Notes: generated by a model not told the origin, from the letters alone. Numbered from the stretch's first letter, positions 25,086 to 37,100 are shown. The stretch: 64,000 bases of DNA from Flavobacterium johnsoniae UW101 (GCF_000016645.1 NC_009441.1:5518001-5582000); one strand, 5' to 3'. Translations and numbers: made by a program.

Positions 25086-26051
25086 TTATTTTTTATCAGT
25101 TGAGTTTGTATTTTCTGTTGGTGCTACGTAAGGTTTATTTTTCTTTCCAAAAAGAGAAACATTTACGTAACGAGTTGGATAAAGTCTCACATCTTGCAGC
25201 AGTAATTCAAGTTCTTTTGAAGTTTTTGCTAAATTATTGTACAAGGCATCATCATTTAATAATTTTCCAGCTGTACCTTTTCCAGAATTCAAGTTAGCCA
25301 TTAAACCGTCAACTTTCGCTAATGTCTGGTTTAAATTACGAACCGTTTTTCCTAAATCAGCTTTGTTTAACGAGTCAGAAATTTTATTAAAGTTGTTTGA
25401 TACTTTATTAAAGTTAGAAACCATTCCGTTAATCTGTCCTTTGTTTGTATCAAGAATATTGTTTAAACTGCCTGAAGCTTTATGGAACTGCGCCATAGTC
25501 TGACTTAATTCAGCAATTGTTTTCTTTAGATTTTCTTGTGTATTTTTATCCAAAGTATTATTCAATCCTGTAACCAGAACATCAATATTTACAAGCATTT
25601 TATCCAGTTTTTGCTGAATTGGCTCAATTTTTCCTCCTAAAGATTCTGTTAATCCAAGTTCAACAGTAGAGGCTAATTTCTCCCCATCTTCTGCTAAATT
25701 TTTATCAGTAAAATTTGGAACAATTTTAATTTGTTTTCCGGCGATTAAACTTGGAGAATAAATTACTGCTGTACTTGTTTTTGAAATTGGAAAATCTGTT
25801 TTTAATTGAAGTTCTACTAATAATTTCCCTGTTACTTCATCGATTGTGATTTTATTCACTTTACCAATAGCAAGTCCGTTAAGTGTTACTGGTGCTGAAA
25901 GAGATAAATCTTCAACATTATCGTATTCAGCATATAAGATTGTATAATTAGTAAAAAGATCTTTGCCCTTTAAAAAGCTGTATCCCCAAATAAATAATAG
26001 TATTGATGCGATGACTAAAATAGCCGTTTTAATTTCTCTTGTTACTTTCAA
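25086..26051 (-). CDS. MCE-domain lipid transport protein (MlaD family)
   Basis: 321 aa. One N-terminal membrane helix (about 9-25, TAILVIASILLFIWGYSFL), an MCE domain (about 37-115, with LSLSAPVTLNGLAIGKVNKI and AVIYSPSLIAGKQIKI), and a long helical tail with repeated N/L/K heptads (about 140-290). MCE proteins form hexameric rings or tubes that carry phospholipids between the membranes. The permease and ATPase genes are not adjacent. No ATG is available: TTG at 26051 is followed by KVTREIKTAILV, and an in-frame stop lies six codons upstream. It lies 51 bases downstream of the amidase stop on the same strand. Confidence 0.9.
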   Translation of the reverse strand: MKVTREIKTAILVIASILLFIWGYSFLKGKDLFTNYTILYAEYDNVEDLSLSAPVTLNGLAIGKVNKITIDEVTGKLLVELQLKTDFPISKTSTAVIYSPSLIAGKQIKIVPNFTDKNLAEDGEKLASTVELGLTESLGGKIEPIQQKLDKMLVNIDVLVTGLNNTLDKNTQENLKKTIAELSQTMAQFHKASGSLNNILDTNKGQINGMVSNFNKVSNNFNKISDSLNKADLGKTVRNLNQTLAKVDGLMANLNSGKGTAGKLLNDDALYNNLAKTSKELELLLQDVRLYPTRYVNVSLFGKKNKPYVAPTENTNSTDKK

Positions 26052-26102
26052 AATTCTTAGTGTTTGTTACAAAATTAATATAAATATTCGAACTTGTGAC
26101 GA

Positions 26103-27224
26103 TTATTTGATCGCGTCCTGAATACTAATCTTTTCTCCGTCTTTGGTTGCAACTAAAAAGGAAGCGCCATACCCTTTACTTTTAGCCTCTTCCAGATATT
26201 TCTTTGCAGTTTCATAATCTGAAGTTTCCTGATAGAAGTACTTATATATATTGTTTTCAAATAACATAGTTACATTTTTTAGTCCTTTAAAGTTTTTTGG
26301 CTCCAATGGTGTTTTTTTAATACTTGCGATTAGCTGTACTTTGAAAAACGTTCCTTTTGGTGCATTTTTAGTTACTGCAGCCGGAGCAGTTGTTTTTGGT
26401 TTTGCGGGAGTAGTATCTCTTATGGGCCGACTATCGTCTGACTCGCCCCCTGAACCAAAGTACTCTCTTTTATAGCTCAGAATTGCTTCTGCAATAGCTT
26501 TTGCTATATCATCCTGACCTTCTTCAGAATTTAAAATATTACCTTCTGTTGGATTAGAGACAAATCCCGTTTCTACTAAAACTCTTGGCATGTATGCTTT
26601 GTGAAGTACCATGAAAGGTGCTTGTTTTACACCTCCCTGACGAAGTTTTTTACCTAATTTTTCAAAATTATCTTCGATTTTAGTTGCCAGAGAAATACTA
26701 TTGTCTAAATATTCTTCCTGCATCAAAGTCATTCCGATCATAGATTCTGGCGAATTTGGGTCGAAACCTTCATATTTTCGTTTATAATCTTTTTCTAAAG
26801 TAATTACAGAGTTCTCTTTTTTTGCTGCTTCAAGATTCGAGGCAACTTTACTCAAACCCATTACATAAGTTTCGGTTCCGTCTGCAGCTGTATTTTTGTT
26901 AGCATTACAGTGAATAGAAACAAAAATATTTGAATTTGCTCTGTTGGCAATATTAGCTCTTTCGACCAAATCCACGAAAACATCTGTTTTACGAGTATAA
27001 ATTACATTAACATTTGGATTAAGCTCTAAAATTTTCCCCACTTTTAAAACAATTGCTAAGGCAATATTTTTTTCAATCCGGCCGCTGTAAACAGCACCAA
27101 AGTCATGATCTCCGTGTCCGGCATCAAGTGTTACTTTAAAAACATTTGATTGACTATAAGAGCAAAATGACAATATCGTTAGAAAAAAAGTAAAGATTAC
27201 CTTAATTTTGTTTAAACCATTCAT
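26103..27224 (-). CDS. N-acetylmuramoyl-L-alanine amidase with SPOR domain
   Basis: Zinc amidase (Amidase_3) that cuts the peptide from peptidoglycan during septum splitting. 373 aa. Signal peptide (about 1-25); zinc ligands in LDAGHGDHDFGA (His37), Glu51 in GRIEKNIAL and VSIHCNANKN (His105); catalytic Glu in PRVLVETGFVSN. A Pro/Thr/Ala-rich linker leads to a C-terminal SPOR domain (about 298-370) that binds denuded glycan strands at the division site. The ATG at 27224 gives a proper signal peptide; upstream codons would run into the lptD promoter. First gene of a leftward envelope unit. Confidence 0.93.
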   Translation of the reverse strand: MNGLNKIKVIFTFFLTILSFCSYSQSNVFKVTLDAGHGDHDFGAVYSGRIEKNIALAIVLKVGKILELNPNVNVIYTRKTDVFVDLVERANIANRANSNIFVSIHCNANKNTAADGTETYVMGLSKVASNLEAAKKENSVITLEKDYKRKYEGFDPNSPESMIGMTLMQEEYLDNSISLATKIEDNFEKLGKKLRQGGVKQAPFMVLHKAYMPRVLVETGFVSNPTEGNILNSEEGQDDIAKAIAEAILSYKREYFGSGGESDDSRPIRDTTPAKPKTTAPAAVTKNAPKGTFFKVQLIASIKKTPLEPKNFKGLKNVTMLFENNIYKYFYQETSDYETAKKYLEEAKSKGYGASFLVATKDGEKISIQDAIK

Positions 27225-27255
27225 AAATCTAAAAGTTAATTTTAATAAAATGCAG

Positions 27256-27286
27256 CTGTTATAATTTTTACAATTGATTATTTTTG
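27256..27286 (+). promoter_or_regulatory. Probable promoter of lptD
   Basis: TATTTTTG at 27279-27286 matches TAnnTTTG. CTG, not TTG, sits 20 bases before it. It implies transcription starting near 27293, which rules out the far upstream TTG start at 27274. Confidence 0.4.
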
Positions 27287-27357
27287 CCAAAAAATTATAT
27301 GTAAGTTTGACATGTCAAAAAACAAGCCATAATTTTACAAAAATAGTATTTAAACCT

Positions 27358-30042
27358 TTGCATACAAACTTATTTAATATCGTTTTAATATCATTTTTCC
27401 TAACAATAGGATGTGGTAAATCATATTCGCAAGAGATAAAACCTAAAAAAAAATCTTTACCTGCTGTAAAACAAACAAATAAGCCGGCTACTGCTCCTGC
27501 AGCAGCAACGCCCGCAGTTTCTACAGCAACTGTTGATACTATAAAGATAGACAGTATTAAGCCTAAAAAACAGTTTCTTGACGCTCCTACTAAATATAAA
27601 GCAAAAGATTATGCAAAGTACGACAAGAAAAACAAATTGCTTACTTTATATAATGAAGCTGAACTTTACTATAAAGATGTAGAGTTAAAATCTGGTATCA
27701 TTATCTTAAATCTTGAAAAAGATGAAGTGTATGCCGGAAGAATAAAAGATTCTGCAGGCGTTTTGGTGCAGTATCCAAACTTTAAACAGGGGACAAATGA
27801 AGTACAGCCGGATTCTATCCGCTTTAATTTTAAAACTAAAAAAGCTTTAATTTATAATTCCAGAACAAAACAAGGTGAATTAAACATCAAGGCTTCTGTT
27901 ACTAAAAAAGAAAATGATTCTGTATACTTCTTAAAAGGAGCACGTATTACAACTGCTCAGGATATTGACAATCCTGAATACTATTTTCAAACCAGCAGAA
28001 TTAAATTTGTACCCGGTAAAAAAATCGTTGCCGGTTTAACACAAATGGTAATTGCTGATGTTCCTACTCCACTTGCTTTACCTTACGGTTTTTTCCCTTT
28101 AAGTAAAGAAAAAAGCGTTTCAGGTATTATTATTCCAAGTTATAACGATTCAAATACAAGAGGATTTTCTCTTCAAAATGGAGGATATTACTTTGCATTG
28201 AGCGATAATTATGATTTAACTGTTTTAGGAGATTATTATACCAATGGTAGTTACGCCATGAGGTTTGAGTCTGCTTATGCAAAGAGATACAAATATCGAG
28301 GAAATATTAACGTTCGTTTTGAAAACCTGATAAACAGCGAAAGAGGTTATCCTGATTATTCAAAGCAAAACATTTACAACATTCAGTGGTCGCACTCTAA
28401 AGATACTAAATCAAACCCTAACTCGACTTTTTCAGCTTCTGTGAATATGGGTAGTAGTAAGTACTTTAAGCGATCTATAAATCAGGCTAATATTGGATCG
28501 AACTTAAATAATACTTTGAGTTCGTCTATTTCATACAATAAAACCTTTAATACTATTCCGGGATCGCGAATCTCTCTTTCTGCCACACACCAGCAAAATA
28601 CGCAGACAGAAGAGATTTTAATGACGCTTCCTAATTTCCAGGGTAGTATTGACCGTATTTATCCTTTTGTGGGTGAAAACGGCGTTAAAAAAGGTTTCTT
28701 TAAAAACATCAACCTGCAGTATAATGTAACAGGTAAGAATAACTTTAAAACAACCGATTCATTATTTTTTAAACCGCAGATGTTTAGAGATGCTCAAATT
28801 GGTATGCAGCACAGTATTCCTATCAGCACCAACTTTAAAATTTTCAAATATTTTAGTGCCGGAGCATCTACAAATTATCAGGAAACATGGGTTACCAAAA
28901 CGATTGATAAAAATTATGATGCCAGCAAAGGCCAAGTAGCCAGCACAACCGTAAATGGTTTTGATGCATTTAGAACTTATAATTTCAGCACCAATTTAGG
29001 AACTACCATTTATGGTACTTTTAATTTTGGAACTGACAAAAAAATACAATCTATCCGCCACGTCATGAGACCGAGTATTACATACTCTTATACTCCAAGT
29101 TTTGAAAGGTATTACGATCATTATACTGTAGATGCTGCGGGAAGAATTTCAACAGATGAATATACGAGGTTCGAAAACGGTATTTATGGCGCTCCTGGTA
29201 AAGAAAACTCTAACATTGTAGGTTTCTCATTAAGTAACACTTTTGAAGCTAAAGTAAGAGACAGCGACAGTACAAAAACTGAACCTAAAAAAATTATGCT
29301 GCTGAACAATTTAAACTTCAGCACGAGCTATAATTTTAATGCCAACGGAAAAGAAACTTTAGCCTGGCAGCCAATTATCGTAAGCGGTGGAACTCAGTTT
29401 TTTGAAAATAAAATGAATGTCAATTTTGGAGCTGTTTTAAATCCTTATGCTATTGACAATGCCGGAAATGTGATAAACATGTACAACATTGAAAATGGCG
29501 GAAGTTTATTTAGAATGACGAGTGCCAACATAACAATGAATTACTCGTTTTCGAACAAAGGAACCGGAAAGGAAAAAAACACCCAGAGTCAGCGAAATGG
29601 TGGTCGTAATGACGACTTATTCGGGACCAACACTGATTTAAATGACAGCCGAAACAGCCAGTTTGCAAACGATCCAGATCGCGAAGAAGATGTTATAACT
29701 GAATTTTTCAGTTCAAAACTGCCGTGGGACATGACAATGGCATATTCTCTTACCTACTCTAATGCAAACCGCGAGAATAAAATAACCGGAAACTCAATTA
29801 TGATTTCTGCCAATATGGATATTACTCCTAAATGGAAAGGCGGGGTTTCTACTGGTTTTGACTTTGTTCAAAAGGGTGTTACTTTTACTCAGTTCCGTTT
29901 TGAAAGAGACTTATTAAGCTGGAGAATGGCATTTAACTGGCAGCCTATGGGAACAAGTTCAAACTGGAACTTCTTCATAGGAATTAAATCTGGTATGCTT
30001 AGTGACATTAAATGGAACAAACGAAGCACTATAAATCGATAA
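27358..30042 (+). CDS. lptD: LPS assembly outer-membrane protein LptD (Bacteroidota type)
   Basis: Outer-membrane translocon that places lipopolysaccharide in the outer leaflet. 894 aa from TTG at 27358, which gives a signal peptide MHTNLFNIVLISFFLTIGCGKSYSQ. A Pro/Ala/Thr-rich stretch (about 35-60) is followed by an OstA-like jellyroll (about 75-220, with AELYYKDVELKSGIIILNL and YNSRTKQGELNI). The large barrel begins near LPYGFFPLSKEKSVSGIIIPSY. The conserved cysteine pairs of proteobacterial LptD are missing, as usual in this phylum. In-frame TTGs further upstream (27274, 27307) precede or overlap the promoter. Divergent from the amidase. Confidence 0.85.
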   Translation: MHTNLFNIVLISFFLTIGCGKSYSQEIKPKKKSLPAVKQTNKPATAPAAATPAVSTATVDTIKIDSIKPKKQFLDAPTKYKAKDYAKYDKKNKLLTLYNEAELYYKDVELKSGIIILNLEKDEVYAGRIKDSAGVLVQYPNFKQGTNEVQPDSIRFNFKTKKALIYNSRTKQGELNIKASVTKKENDSVYFLKGARITTAQDIDNPEYYFQTSRIKFVPGKKIVAGLTQMVIADVPTPLALPYGFFPLSKEKSVSGIIIPSYNDSNTRGFSLQNGGYYFALSDNYDLTVLGDYYTNGSYAMRFESAYAKRYKYRGNINVRFENLINSERGYPDYSKQNIYNIQWSHSKDTKSNPNSTFSASVNMGSSKYFKRSINQANIGSNLNNTLSSSISYNKTFNTIPGSRISLSATHQQNTQTEEILMTLPNFQGSIDRIYPFVGENGVKKGFFKNINLQYNVTGKNNFKTTDSLFFKPQMFRDAQIGMQHSIPISTNFKIFKYFSAGASTNYQETWVTKTIDKNYDASKGQVASTTVNGFDAFRTYNFSTNLGTTIYGTFNFGTDKKIQSIRHVMRPSITYSYTPSFERYYDHYTVDAAGRISTDEYTRFENGIYGAPGKENSNIVGFSLSNTFEAKVRDSDSTKTEPKKIMLLNNLNFSTSYNFNANGKETLAWQPIIVSGGTQFFENKMNVNFGAVLNPYAIDNAGNVINMYNIENGGSLFRMTSANITMNYSFSNKGTGKEKNTQSQRNGGRNDDLFGTNTDLNDSRNSQFANDPDREEDVITEFFSSKLPWDMTMAYSLTYSNANRENKITGNSIMISANMDITPKWKGGVSTGFDFVQKGVTFTQFRFERDLLSWRMAFNWQPMGTSSNWNFFIGIKSGMLSDIKWNKRSTINR

Positions 30043-30067
30043 TTCATCGACTTAAAATAATTTTATC

Positions 30068-30448
30068 ATGAAAAAAATAATCTTTACAGAAAAGGCTCCG
30101 GCTCCTATTGGTCCTTATAATCAAGCCGTTTTATCAGGAAACACATTGTATGCTTCTGGCCAGATTGCAATTAATCCGGCTACAGGAGAATTAGTTACCG
30201 ATACTATCAACAACGAAACGACTCAGGTAATGGAAAATATTGCTGCTATTCTTGAAGCTGCGAATATGACTTTTGAGAATGTAGTTAAAGCTACTATCTT
30301 TATTATGGATATGAACAATTTTGGTGCTATAAACACTATTTACGGTTCGTATTTTAACGAAAAAACCGCTCCAGCACGTGAAACGGTTCAAGTGGCATGT
30401 CTGCCAAAAAATGTAAATGTTGAGATTTCTATAATTGCTGTGCAATAG
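30068..30448 (+). CDS. ridA: RidA family enamine/imine deaminase
   Basis: 126 aa. Hydrolyses reactive 2-aminoacrylate-type enamines made by PLP enzymes, protecting cytosolic metabolism. Typical sequence: KAPAPIGPYNQAVLSGNTLYASGQIAINPATGELV near the start, the long helix QVMENIAAILEAANMTFENVVKATIF, and the end PARETVQVACLPKNVNVEISIIAVQ with the conserved Arg and Glu of the active site. It lies 25 bases after lptD, and its 3' end overlaps the mgsA 3' end on the other strand by 20 bases. Confidence 0.95.
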   Translation: MKKIIFTEKAPAPIGPYNQAVLSGNTLYASGQIAINPATGELVTDTINNETTQVMENIAAILEAANMTFENVVKATIFIMDMNNFGAINTIYGSYFNEKTAPARETVQVACLPKNVNVEISIIAVQ

Positions 30449-30803
30449 CATCTAATAATAATTGTGCCGTTGCTTCATTTGTTGCCAGCGGCACATTATG
30501 TACGTCACAAACACGAATCAGCATATTAATATCTGCTTCATGAGGATGACTGGATAATGGATCTTTAAAAAAGAAAACCATTTGTGTAATTCCTTCTGCA
30601 ACTCTTCCAGCAATCTGCGCATCACCTCCTAAAGGCCCTGAAAGCATTCTCTGCGTTTTAAATCCCGCTGCTTCGGCTTTTCCTCCAGTTGTTCCGGTAC
30701 CAATAAGTCTGATTTTTTCATTATGAAGCACAGCTTCATTTTTAATCAAAAAATCAATCAAATCAGCTTTTTTACCGTCGTGTGCGATAATTGCAATTTC
30801 CAT
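30429..30803 (-). CDS. mgsA: Methylglyoxal synthase
   Basis: Converts dihydroxyacetone phosphate to methylglyoxal and phosphate, a bypass that relieves sugar-phosphate stress. 124 aa from the ATG at 30803, which lies 10 bases after the stop of the upstream kinase. Motifs: IAHDGKKADL, GTGTTGG, SGPLGGDAQI (catalytic Asp61), FFFKDPLSSHPHEADI (His86/His88 region) and NEATA. Slightly shorter than the E. coli enzyme but complete. An upstream in-frame start would overlap the kinase. It belongs to the pfkA-gapA-kinase direction of transcription, though a terminator separates gapA from the kinase. Confidence 0.95.
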   Translation of the reverse strand: MEIAIIAHDGKKADLIDFLIKNEAVLHNEKIRLIGTGTTGGKAEAAGFKTQRMLSGPLGGDAQIAGRVAEGITQMVFFFKDPLSSHPHEADINMLIRVCDVHNVPLATNEATAQLLLDAIAQQL

Positions 30804-30813
30804 AAACCCAGAA

Positions 30814-31665
30814 CTATTGATTAGCGACATGGTAAGCAATTAAACCGTCAATAGGTCTTCTTAATACATTTCCTAATTTAAGCTCGTATTTATCAAAAGT
30901 TTCCTGCAATTCATCTTTTAAATAAAACGCAATAGAACCAACAAAATGTACTGGAACTTCTTTACAGTTGTCAAACTGTTTGATATAGTTTTTAACGAAA
31001 GATTTCATTCCTTTGAAAATAATTTTTCTGCAGAATTCAGTGTCTTTATGTTTAATTAAAAACTTAGCAAAAGTTGCTAAATAAGCATTTGGGTTTGGCT
31101 CTTTATATAATTTGTTTTTAATAAAATCCGGATCAACGTCGTACTCTTTTTCAAGTTCAACAGCTAATTCTTTTGGCATTTTATTAAAATAGTATTTTCT
31201 AATTAGTTCTTTTCCAAAAACGTTTCCGCTGCAGTCATCCATTACGATATAGCCTAATGACTGAACTTTTTGGTGCAATACTTTTCCATCAAAATAACTG
31301 CAGTTAGACCCAGTTCCTAAGATAGATACGATTGCTTCTTCTCCTTTTGGAGTTGTAGCATAAACAGCAGCATAAGTATCTTCCTGAACATCAACAATAG
31401 CGTTAGTAAAATACTCCTGAAAGATTTGTTTTAAGGCTTCTTTCATTCTGTCTGTTCCACAACCTGCTCCATAAAAGAACAAATGTGTTGCATTTTTTTT
31501 GTTTTGTAAAATATCGAAACGGTCGTTTAATCTTGAGATAATTTCCGGCCCGTCCAGAATTTCAGGATTTAATCCTAATGTTTGTGTGGTGAACAATACT
31601 TTTCCGTTATCATCAATTGCAATCCAATCTGCTTTAGTAGACCCACTATCAACTATTAATTTCAT
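30814..31665 (-). CDS. N-acetylglucosamine-kinase-like ATPase (BadF/BadG family)
   Basis: 283 aa ASKHA-fold kinase. Phosphate-1 motif VDSGSTKADWIAID at residues 4-17, a phosphate-2-like ILGTGSNCSYFDGK (about 115-128) and the glycine-rich YIVMDDCSGNVFGKELI. These features fit the BadF/BadG/BcrA/BcrD family, in which bacterial members often phosphorylate N-acetylglucosamine or related sugars. The true sugar is not certain. The gene is 10 bases upstream of mgsA, so they are co-transcribed. It lies 124 bases downstream of gapA's stop, behind a strong terminator facing it. Confidence 0.88.
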   Translation of the reverse strand: MKLIVDSGSTKADWIAIDDNGKVLFTTQTLGLNPEILDGPEIISRLNDRFDILQNKKNATHLFFYGAGCGTDRMKEALKQIFQEYFTNAIVDVQEDTYAAVYATTPKGEEAIVSILGTGSNCSYFDGKVLHQKVQSLGYIVMDDCSGNVFGKELIRKYYFNKMPKELAVELEKEYDVDPDFIKNKLYKEPNPNAYLATFAKFLIKHKDTEFCRKIIFKGMKSFVKNYIKQFDNCKEVPVHFVGSIAFYLKDELQETFDKYELKLGNVLRRPIDGLIAYHVANQ

Positions 31666-31741
31666 TTTATTTTTTGTTTTTGGTTTAGTTTTTCCTCAAT
31701 AAGTGTAGTTTTTACATTAATTAAAGACGTAACAAAATAAG

Positions 31742-31774
31742 AAAATCCCGTTACTTTGATGATAACGGGATTTT
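31742..31774 (-). terminator. Terminator between gapA and the sugar kinase
   Basis: Perfect 12-bp stem AAAATCCCGTTA (31742-31753) with TAACGGGATTTT (31763-31774), 16 bases past the gapA stop. Confidence 0.88.
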
Positions 31775-31790
31775 GCAAAAATATATAATA

Positions 31791-32819
<1,029 letters not shown>

Positions 32820-32889
32820 TTATTATATTAATTCAAAGTCTAATTTCCTCACAATAAACTTCTTCTCTTTTAAACTTTTATCTTTATAA

Positions 32890-33876
32890 TTATGTAGACA
32901 TAATGTCTGACACTCTCAATAATTCTCTATCAATTTCAGATTTACCTTTAATTGCCTGCTCCAGCGGAGTTAAAACAACTTTATCTTCCTTAAGACCAAC
33001 CATGTAGTTTGATTTTCCTTCAATTAAAGACTCAACTGCTTTTACACCAAGACGACTTGCCAGAACACGGTCAAAACAAGATGGCGAACCACCACGCTGC
33101 ATGTGTCCTAAAACAGATACTCTTACGTCGTATTCAGGTAAATTAGCTTCAACATAATCTTTTAATTCGAATACGTTTTTACCAATTTTATCACCTTCGG
33201 CAATAACTACTATACTTGATGATTTTCCTGAAGCTTTACTTTTTTGAAGAGAGTCTAACAATCTGTCAAGACCTAAATCTTCTTCAGGAATAAGGATTTC
33301 TTCTGCACCTGCTCCAATTCCGGCATTAAGTGCGATGTGACCTGCATCTCTACCCATAACCTCTACAAAGAATAAACGGTTATGTGAACTTGCAGTATCT
33401 CTAATTTTATCTATACAGTCAACAACAGTATTTAAAGCAGTGTCATAACCTAAAGTAAAGCTTGTACCATAAATATCATTATCAATTGTACCTGGAATTC
33501 CCATTACAGGAAAATCATATTCTGAGTTAAAAATTAAACCTCCGGTAAAACTTCCGTCTCCTCCAATAACAACTAAAGCATCAATTCCGGCTTTAAGAAG
33601 ATTTTCGTGAGCTTTTTTACGGCCTTCCGGGGTTCTAAAGTCTACAGAACGAGCCGATTTCAGGATCGTTCCTCCTTTATTTACAATATTATTAACGCTT
33701 CGAGGGCCCATTTCTTTAAAATCACCTTCGATCATTCCTTGATACCCTCTATAAATTCCTATGCATTCTATATTATGATAAGCACATGTTCGAACAACTG
33801 ATCGTATTGCAGCATTCATTCCCGGTGAGTCTCCTCCTGAGGTAAGAACACCTACTTTTTTTATTGTTTTTGACAT
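32890..33876 (-). CDS. pfkA: ATP-dependent 6-phosphofructokinase
   Basis: Commits fructose 6-phosphate to glycolysis. 328 aa. Motifs: GVLTSGGDSPGMNAAIR (about 9-25), GDGSFTGG (ATP site), GIPGTIDNDIYGTSFTLGYDTALN (catalytic Asp), VEVMGRDAGHIAL and GHMQRGGSPSCFDR. Gly rather than Lys after GGDGS fits an ATP- rather than PPi-using enzyme. First gene of the pfkA-gapA pair. The 94-base gap to gapA is AT-rich; no hairpin was noticed there. Confidence 0.97.
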   Translation of the reverse strand: MSKTIKKVGVLTSGGDSPGMNAAIRSVVRTCAYHNIECIGIYRGYQGMIEGDFKEMGPRSVNNIVNKGGTILKSARSVDFRTPEGRKKAHENLLKAGIDALVVIGGDGSFTGGLIFNSEYDFPVMGIPGTIDNDIYGTSFTLGYDTALNTVVDCIDKIRDTASSHNRLFFVEVMGRDAGHIALNAGIGAGAEEILIPEEDLGLDRLLDSLQKSKASGKSSSIVVIAEGDKIGKNVFELKDYVEANLPEYDVRVSVLGHMQRGGSPSCFDRVLASRLGVKAVESLIEGKSNYMVGLKEDKVVLTPLEQAIKGKSEIDRELLRVSDIMST

Positions 33877-34130
33877 TATTTAAGTATTAAAGTTGTAAAT
33901 TTAGCAAACATTCACCACTTCTGCGGTTATATTTATTATAATTTAATAAAATCTGTTAAATTCAAACGTTTTCGTTAATAAGTTTTTTGATACCAAAAAT
34001 TTCATTTAAAATAATAAATAGGGCGTTTTTTAATTAATTCTTTAAAATTAACAATACCCAAAAGAAGTGTTATAAAAATCTCACTTAGAGCTTTTTAGAA
34101 AAAACTTACAAAAACTATAAATTTAAGCAT
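33877..34130. other. AT-rich intergenic region upstream of pfkA
   Basis: About 250 bases between the pfkA start and the TamB terminator. It must hold the pfkA promoter, but no full TTG/TAnnTTTG pair was found. No open frame, hairpin or repeat worth naming. Confidence 0.5.
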
Positions 34131-34165
34131 AAAAAAACCATTCGTTGTTTCGAATGGTTTTTTTA
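34131..34165 (-). terminator. Terminator after the TamB-like gene
   Basis: Perfect 9-bp stem AACCATTCG (34136-34144) with CGAATGGTT (34151-34159), flanked by A and T runs. Confidence 0.85.
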
Positions 34166-34185
34166 TACTCTTTTTAACAAATTAT

Positions 34186-37100
34186 CTAAAAATCATTGTC
34201 AGGAATTAAGCCTTCATTATTGTTTTGCGGTTTTGGCTTTTTCTCTTCTTCTTTTTCAGGTTTCTTTTTGTCTTTTTCTGCCTCTTTAGCGCTTTTAAAA
34301 TTCAGATAATCCGGATTTAGATTTGAATCCTGAAAGTCATCTGATTTTTTAATCGCTTTCTCGAGTTTATGGCTTTTAAATAATTTATTCACCAGTTCGC
34401 TGAAAGTATCAAAATCGACTTCATAAGAAATACCAACTCCCTGTGTATAACCAATTCCTTGTCCTATATAATTAATATCATTTTCTTTATTGAATAATCG
34501 AAGGTTCATTGATCCGTCTTCATTTACACGATATAGTATTTCAATGTCACCCACAATAGCAGATTCGTTTACTCCTCCTACCGGAACCCCTACTTTACCA
34601 TTAATCGAAATTCTTTCGTTAATCTGCGATGAAATATTGGCTACAAATTGTCCGTCGGCTTCCTGACCTAATCTTCTGTCGGCAGAAATAAAATTCAGGT
34701 CAATATTAATAAGGTCGTTATCTGATTTGATGATTCCTCCTAATAAACTTGCAGCAGTTTCTGCAAATGTTCCTGATAAATCGCTTTGGTTAAATCCGTC
34801 CTGACTCATAAATGAACCTGTAGATAATAAATACAAAGCCTGCGTTTGACGAACGTCTTTATCATCTAACTTATATTGTATTTCAGATTTCAACACATTG
34901 CTTACCGATGGAAACTGAATATCAAAATTAGGTTCAGGGCTCGTTAAATCTCCTCTTAAACCAATTACAACTTCTACAGGTACTTTTTTATTGAAAGAAG
35001 AATTATCCAGCAATACGGCAGGATTTGCCGATGTTTTGTAAACGGCTTCTAAATTCAGCTGTGCTTTCATCGGGTTTCCTTCCCAAATAATAGAACCACC
35101 TTTTTTAACTGCGAATTTTTTATCGATTAAACCTCCGTATTTAAAGTTATAAGTTCCTTCGTATGCCTGGAAATCCCCCCACATATTAAATTTACCCAGT
35201 GTATTAATCTTAAATAACAGCGATCCGTATCCTTTTCCTTTCATACCGTGACCGGAATTTCTGTCAAGGATAACTTCTACTTCGGCATCCGGCGTAATAT
35301 CAAAATCAAATTCCAGCTCCAGACCATTATAGTTTCTGGTTCTTTCAACAATTCCTTTTTGCAGATTGTATTTTTCTTTTGGTGTTACAAAATGTATCCA
35401 GCTGCTTTCTCCCACACTTTGTACATTATTTATAGGAATCTTGACTTCGGTTCCTTTTTCAGATTTTGCATCAACTTTAATAAATAAACTTTCTGTTGGT
35501 CCTTTTATACTTGCAGTTCCGTTTATAAAAGCTGTACCAAAATAAGCAGCATCTTCACTATCTTTTGTATCAAGTGCTAATAAACGTTTAGAAGTTATGG
35601 TTAAATCTAATTTCCAGTCGCCAAAATTATGATGCTCGATTGTTCCGTTAAGCAGTCCTTTTGTTTTATATTTAGTATCTGTTAACTGATTATTTCTAAA
35701 CAAAAATTTCTCATCTGTTAAATCAATAACCGTTCTGTCACTCAATTCGTAATCCGTATTTAGGTACGGAATTGTCATTCCGGCTTTTTCTACATACAAA
35801 CGTCCGTTGATTTCAGGTTTTTTCAAATTACCCACAACTGCTGCATTTCCTGAAACAGAACCTCTAATATTCGATAAAACATCTCCTCCTATAGTTCCTA
35901 AAGTCGCAAGATTAAATCCTTCGAGTTTAAGACTCAAGTCCATAAAAGTTTCCTTATTCTCAATATTAAAAGTACCATTTGCCCTAAACGATTCTGCAAA
36001 ACCATTTACGATAGAAGAATTTACGGTAAATTTTCTAAAAGTCTGATCTCCCGAAATATCAAAATTCAGGGTACCTAAATCAACTTTATTCATATTAAGA
36101 TGATCGACGACAATACTGGCTGTCGGCTGATAAACATCTTTATTCTGCTTATAATTTACGTTTCCGTTTAGATTTCCGTTAAAAACAAACTTCGAATTAT
36201 ACGGTGTAATTTTATTTATGTCTACGTCTTCAAAATTGAGGACAATATCCTTATAATCCTTTCCTTTAATTATCCCGTTTAAATCAATTTTCTGGTTTTC
36301 GTGAGATAAAACTATATTGTCAATGGTAAAGTTTTTAAAATACTGATCAAAAACGATCTGATTATCCTTTGCGGCGTCTTCATTTAAATACCATAAATAG
36401 TCTTTAAACTTCATTTCAGATTTCTTGATTCCGACAATATTATTTTTCTTTTTGTCGATAGTGTGATATAAATCGAGATTAAAATAATCCTGTCCTTTAT
36501 CTCCACCTTTAAACTCAGAACGAACAAATAAAGTATCTTTTGATGTTACATTAATTAAATTGAAATCGCGGATTTTATAATAAGGCGTTTTAATACTATC
36601 GAGTTCAACGAATGCATTATAAAGCGGGTTTTTATTATCTATGCTGATTCTGATATTATCAAAAGTATTTTTGGCCGCAGTAATTTGTTTGGATCTGAAA
36701 CCAAATTTAAATTCCTGCAGGTCTGCATCAATTTTACCGCGGACCACTGTACTGGAATCAATTTTTAAATCCGGATACAGCATTTCTACTACCTTATTAT
36801 ATACATGGAAATTAAAACGCAGGAATTGTCCTTTTTTAACTTTATAAGGTTTATAGTTGGTATACAAACTTCCCACAGAATTCATAACCAGTTTATCCAG
36901 CTGTGCAAATTGAAATTTACCCACAATTCTTCCTTCAACAATATCTGCTGAATTAATCGTTATGGTTCTTAGTCTGTCAGCATCAAAATTGGAACTTATT
37001 GTTACGTCATCAAAAACGTAAGTCGCCTGTGGATTTTGATATTCTGCATCTTTAATAATAATGTTTCCTTGAAGATTTTCGATAGAATTTCCGCTTACCT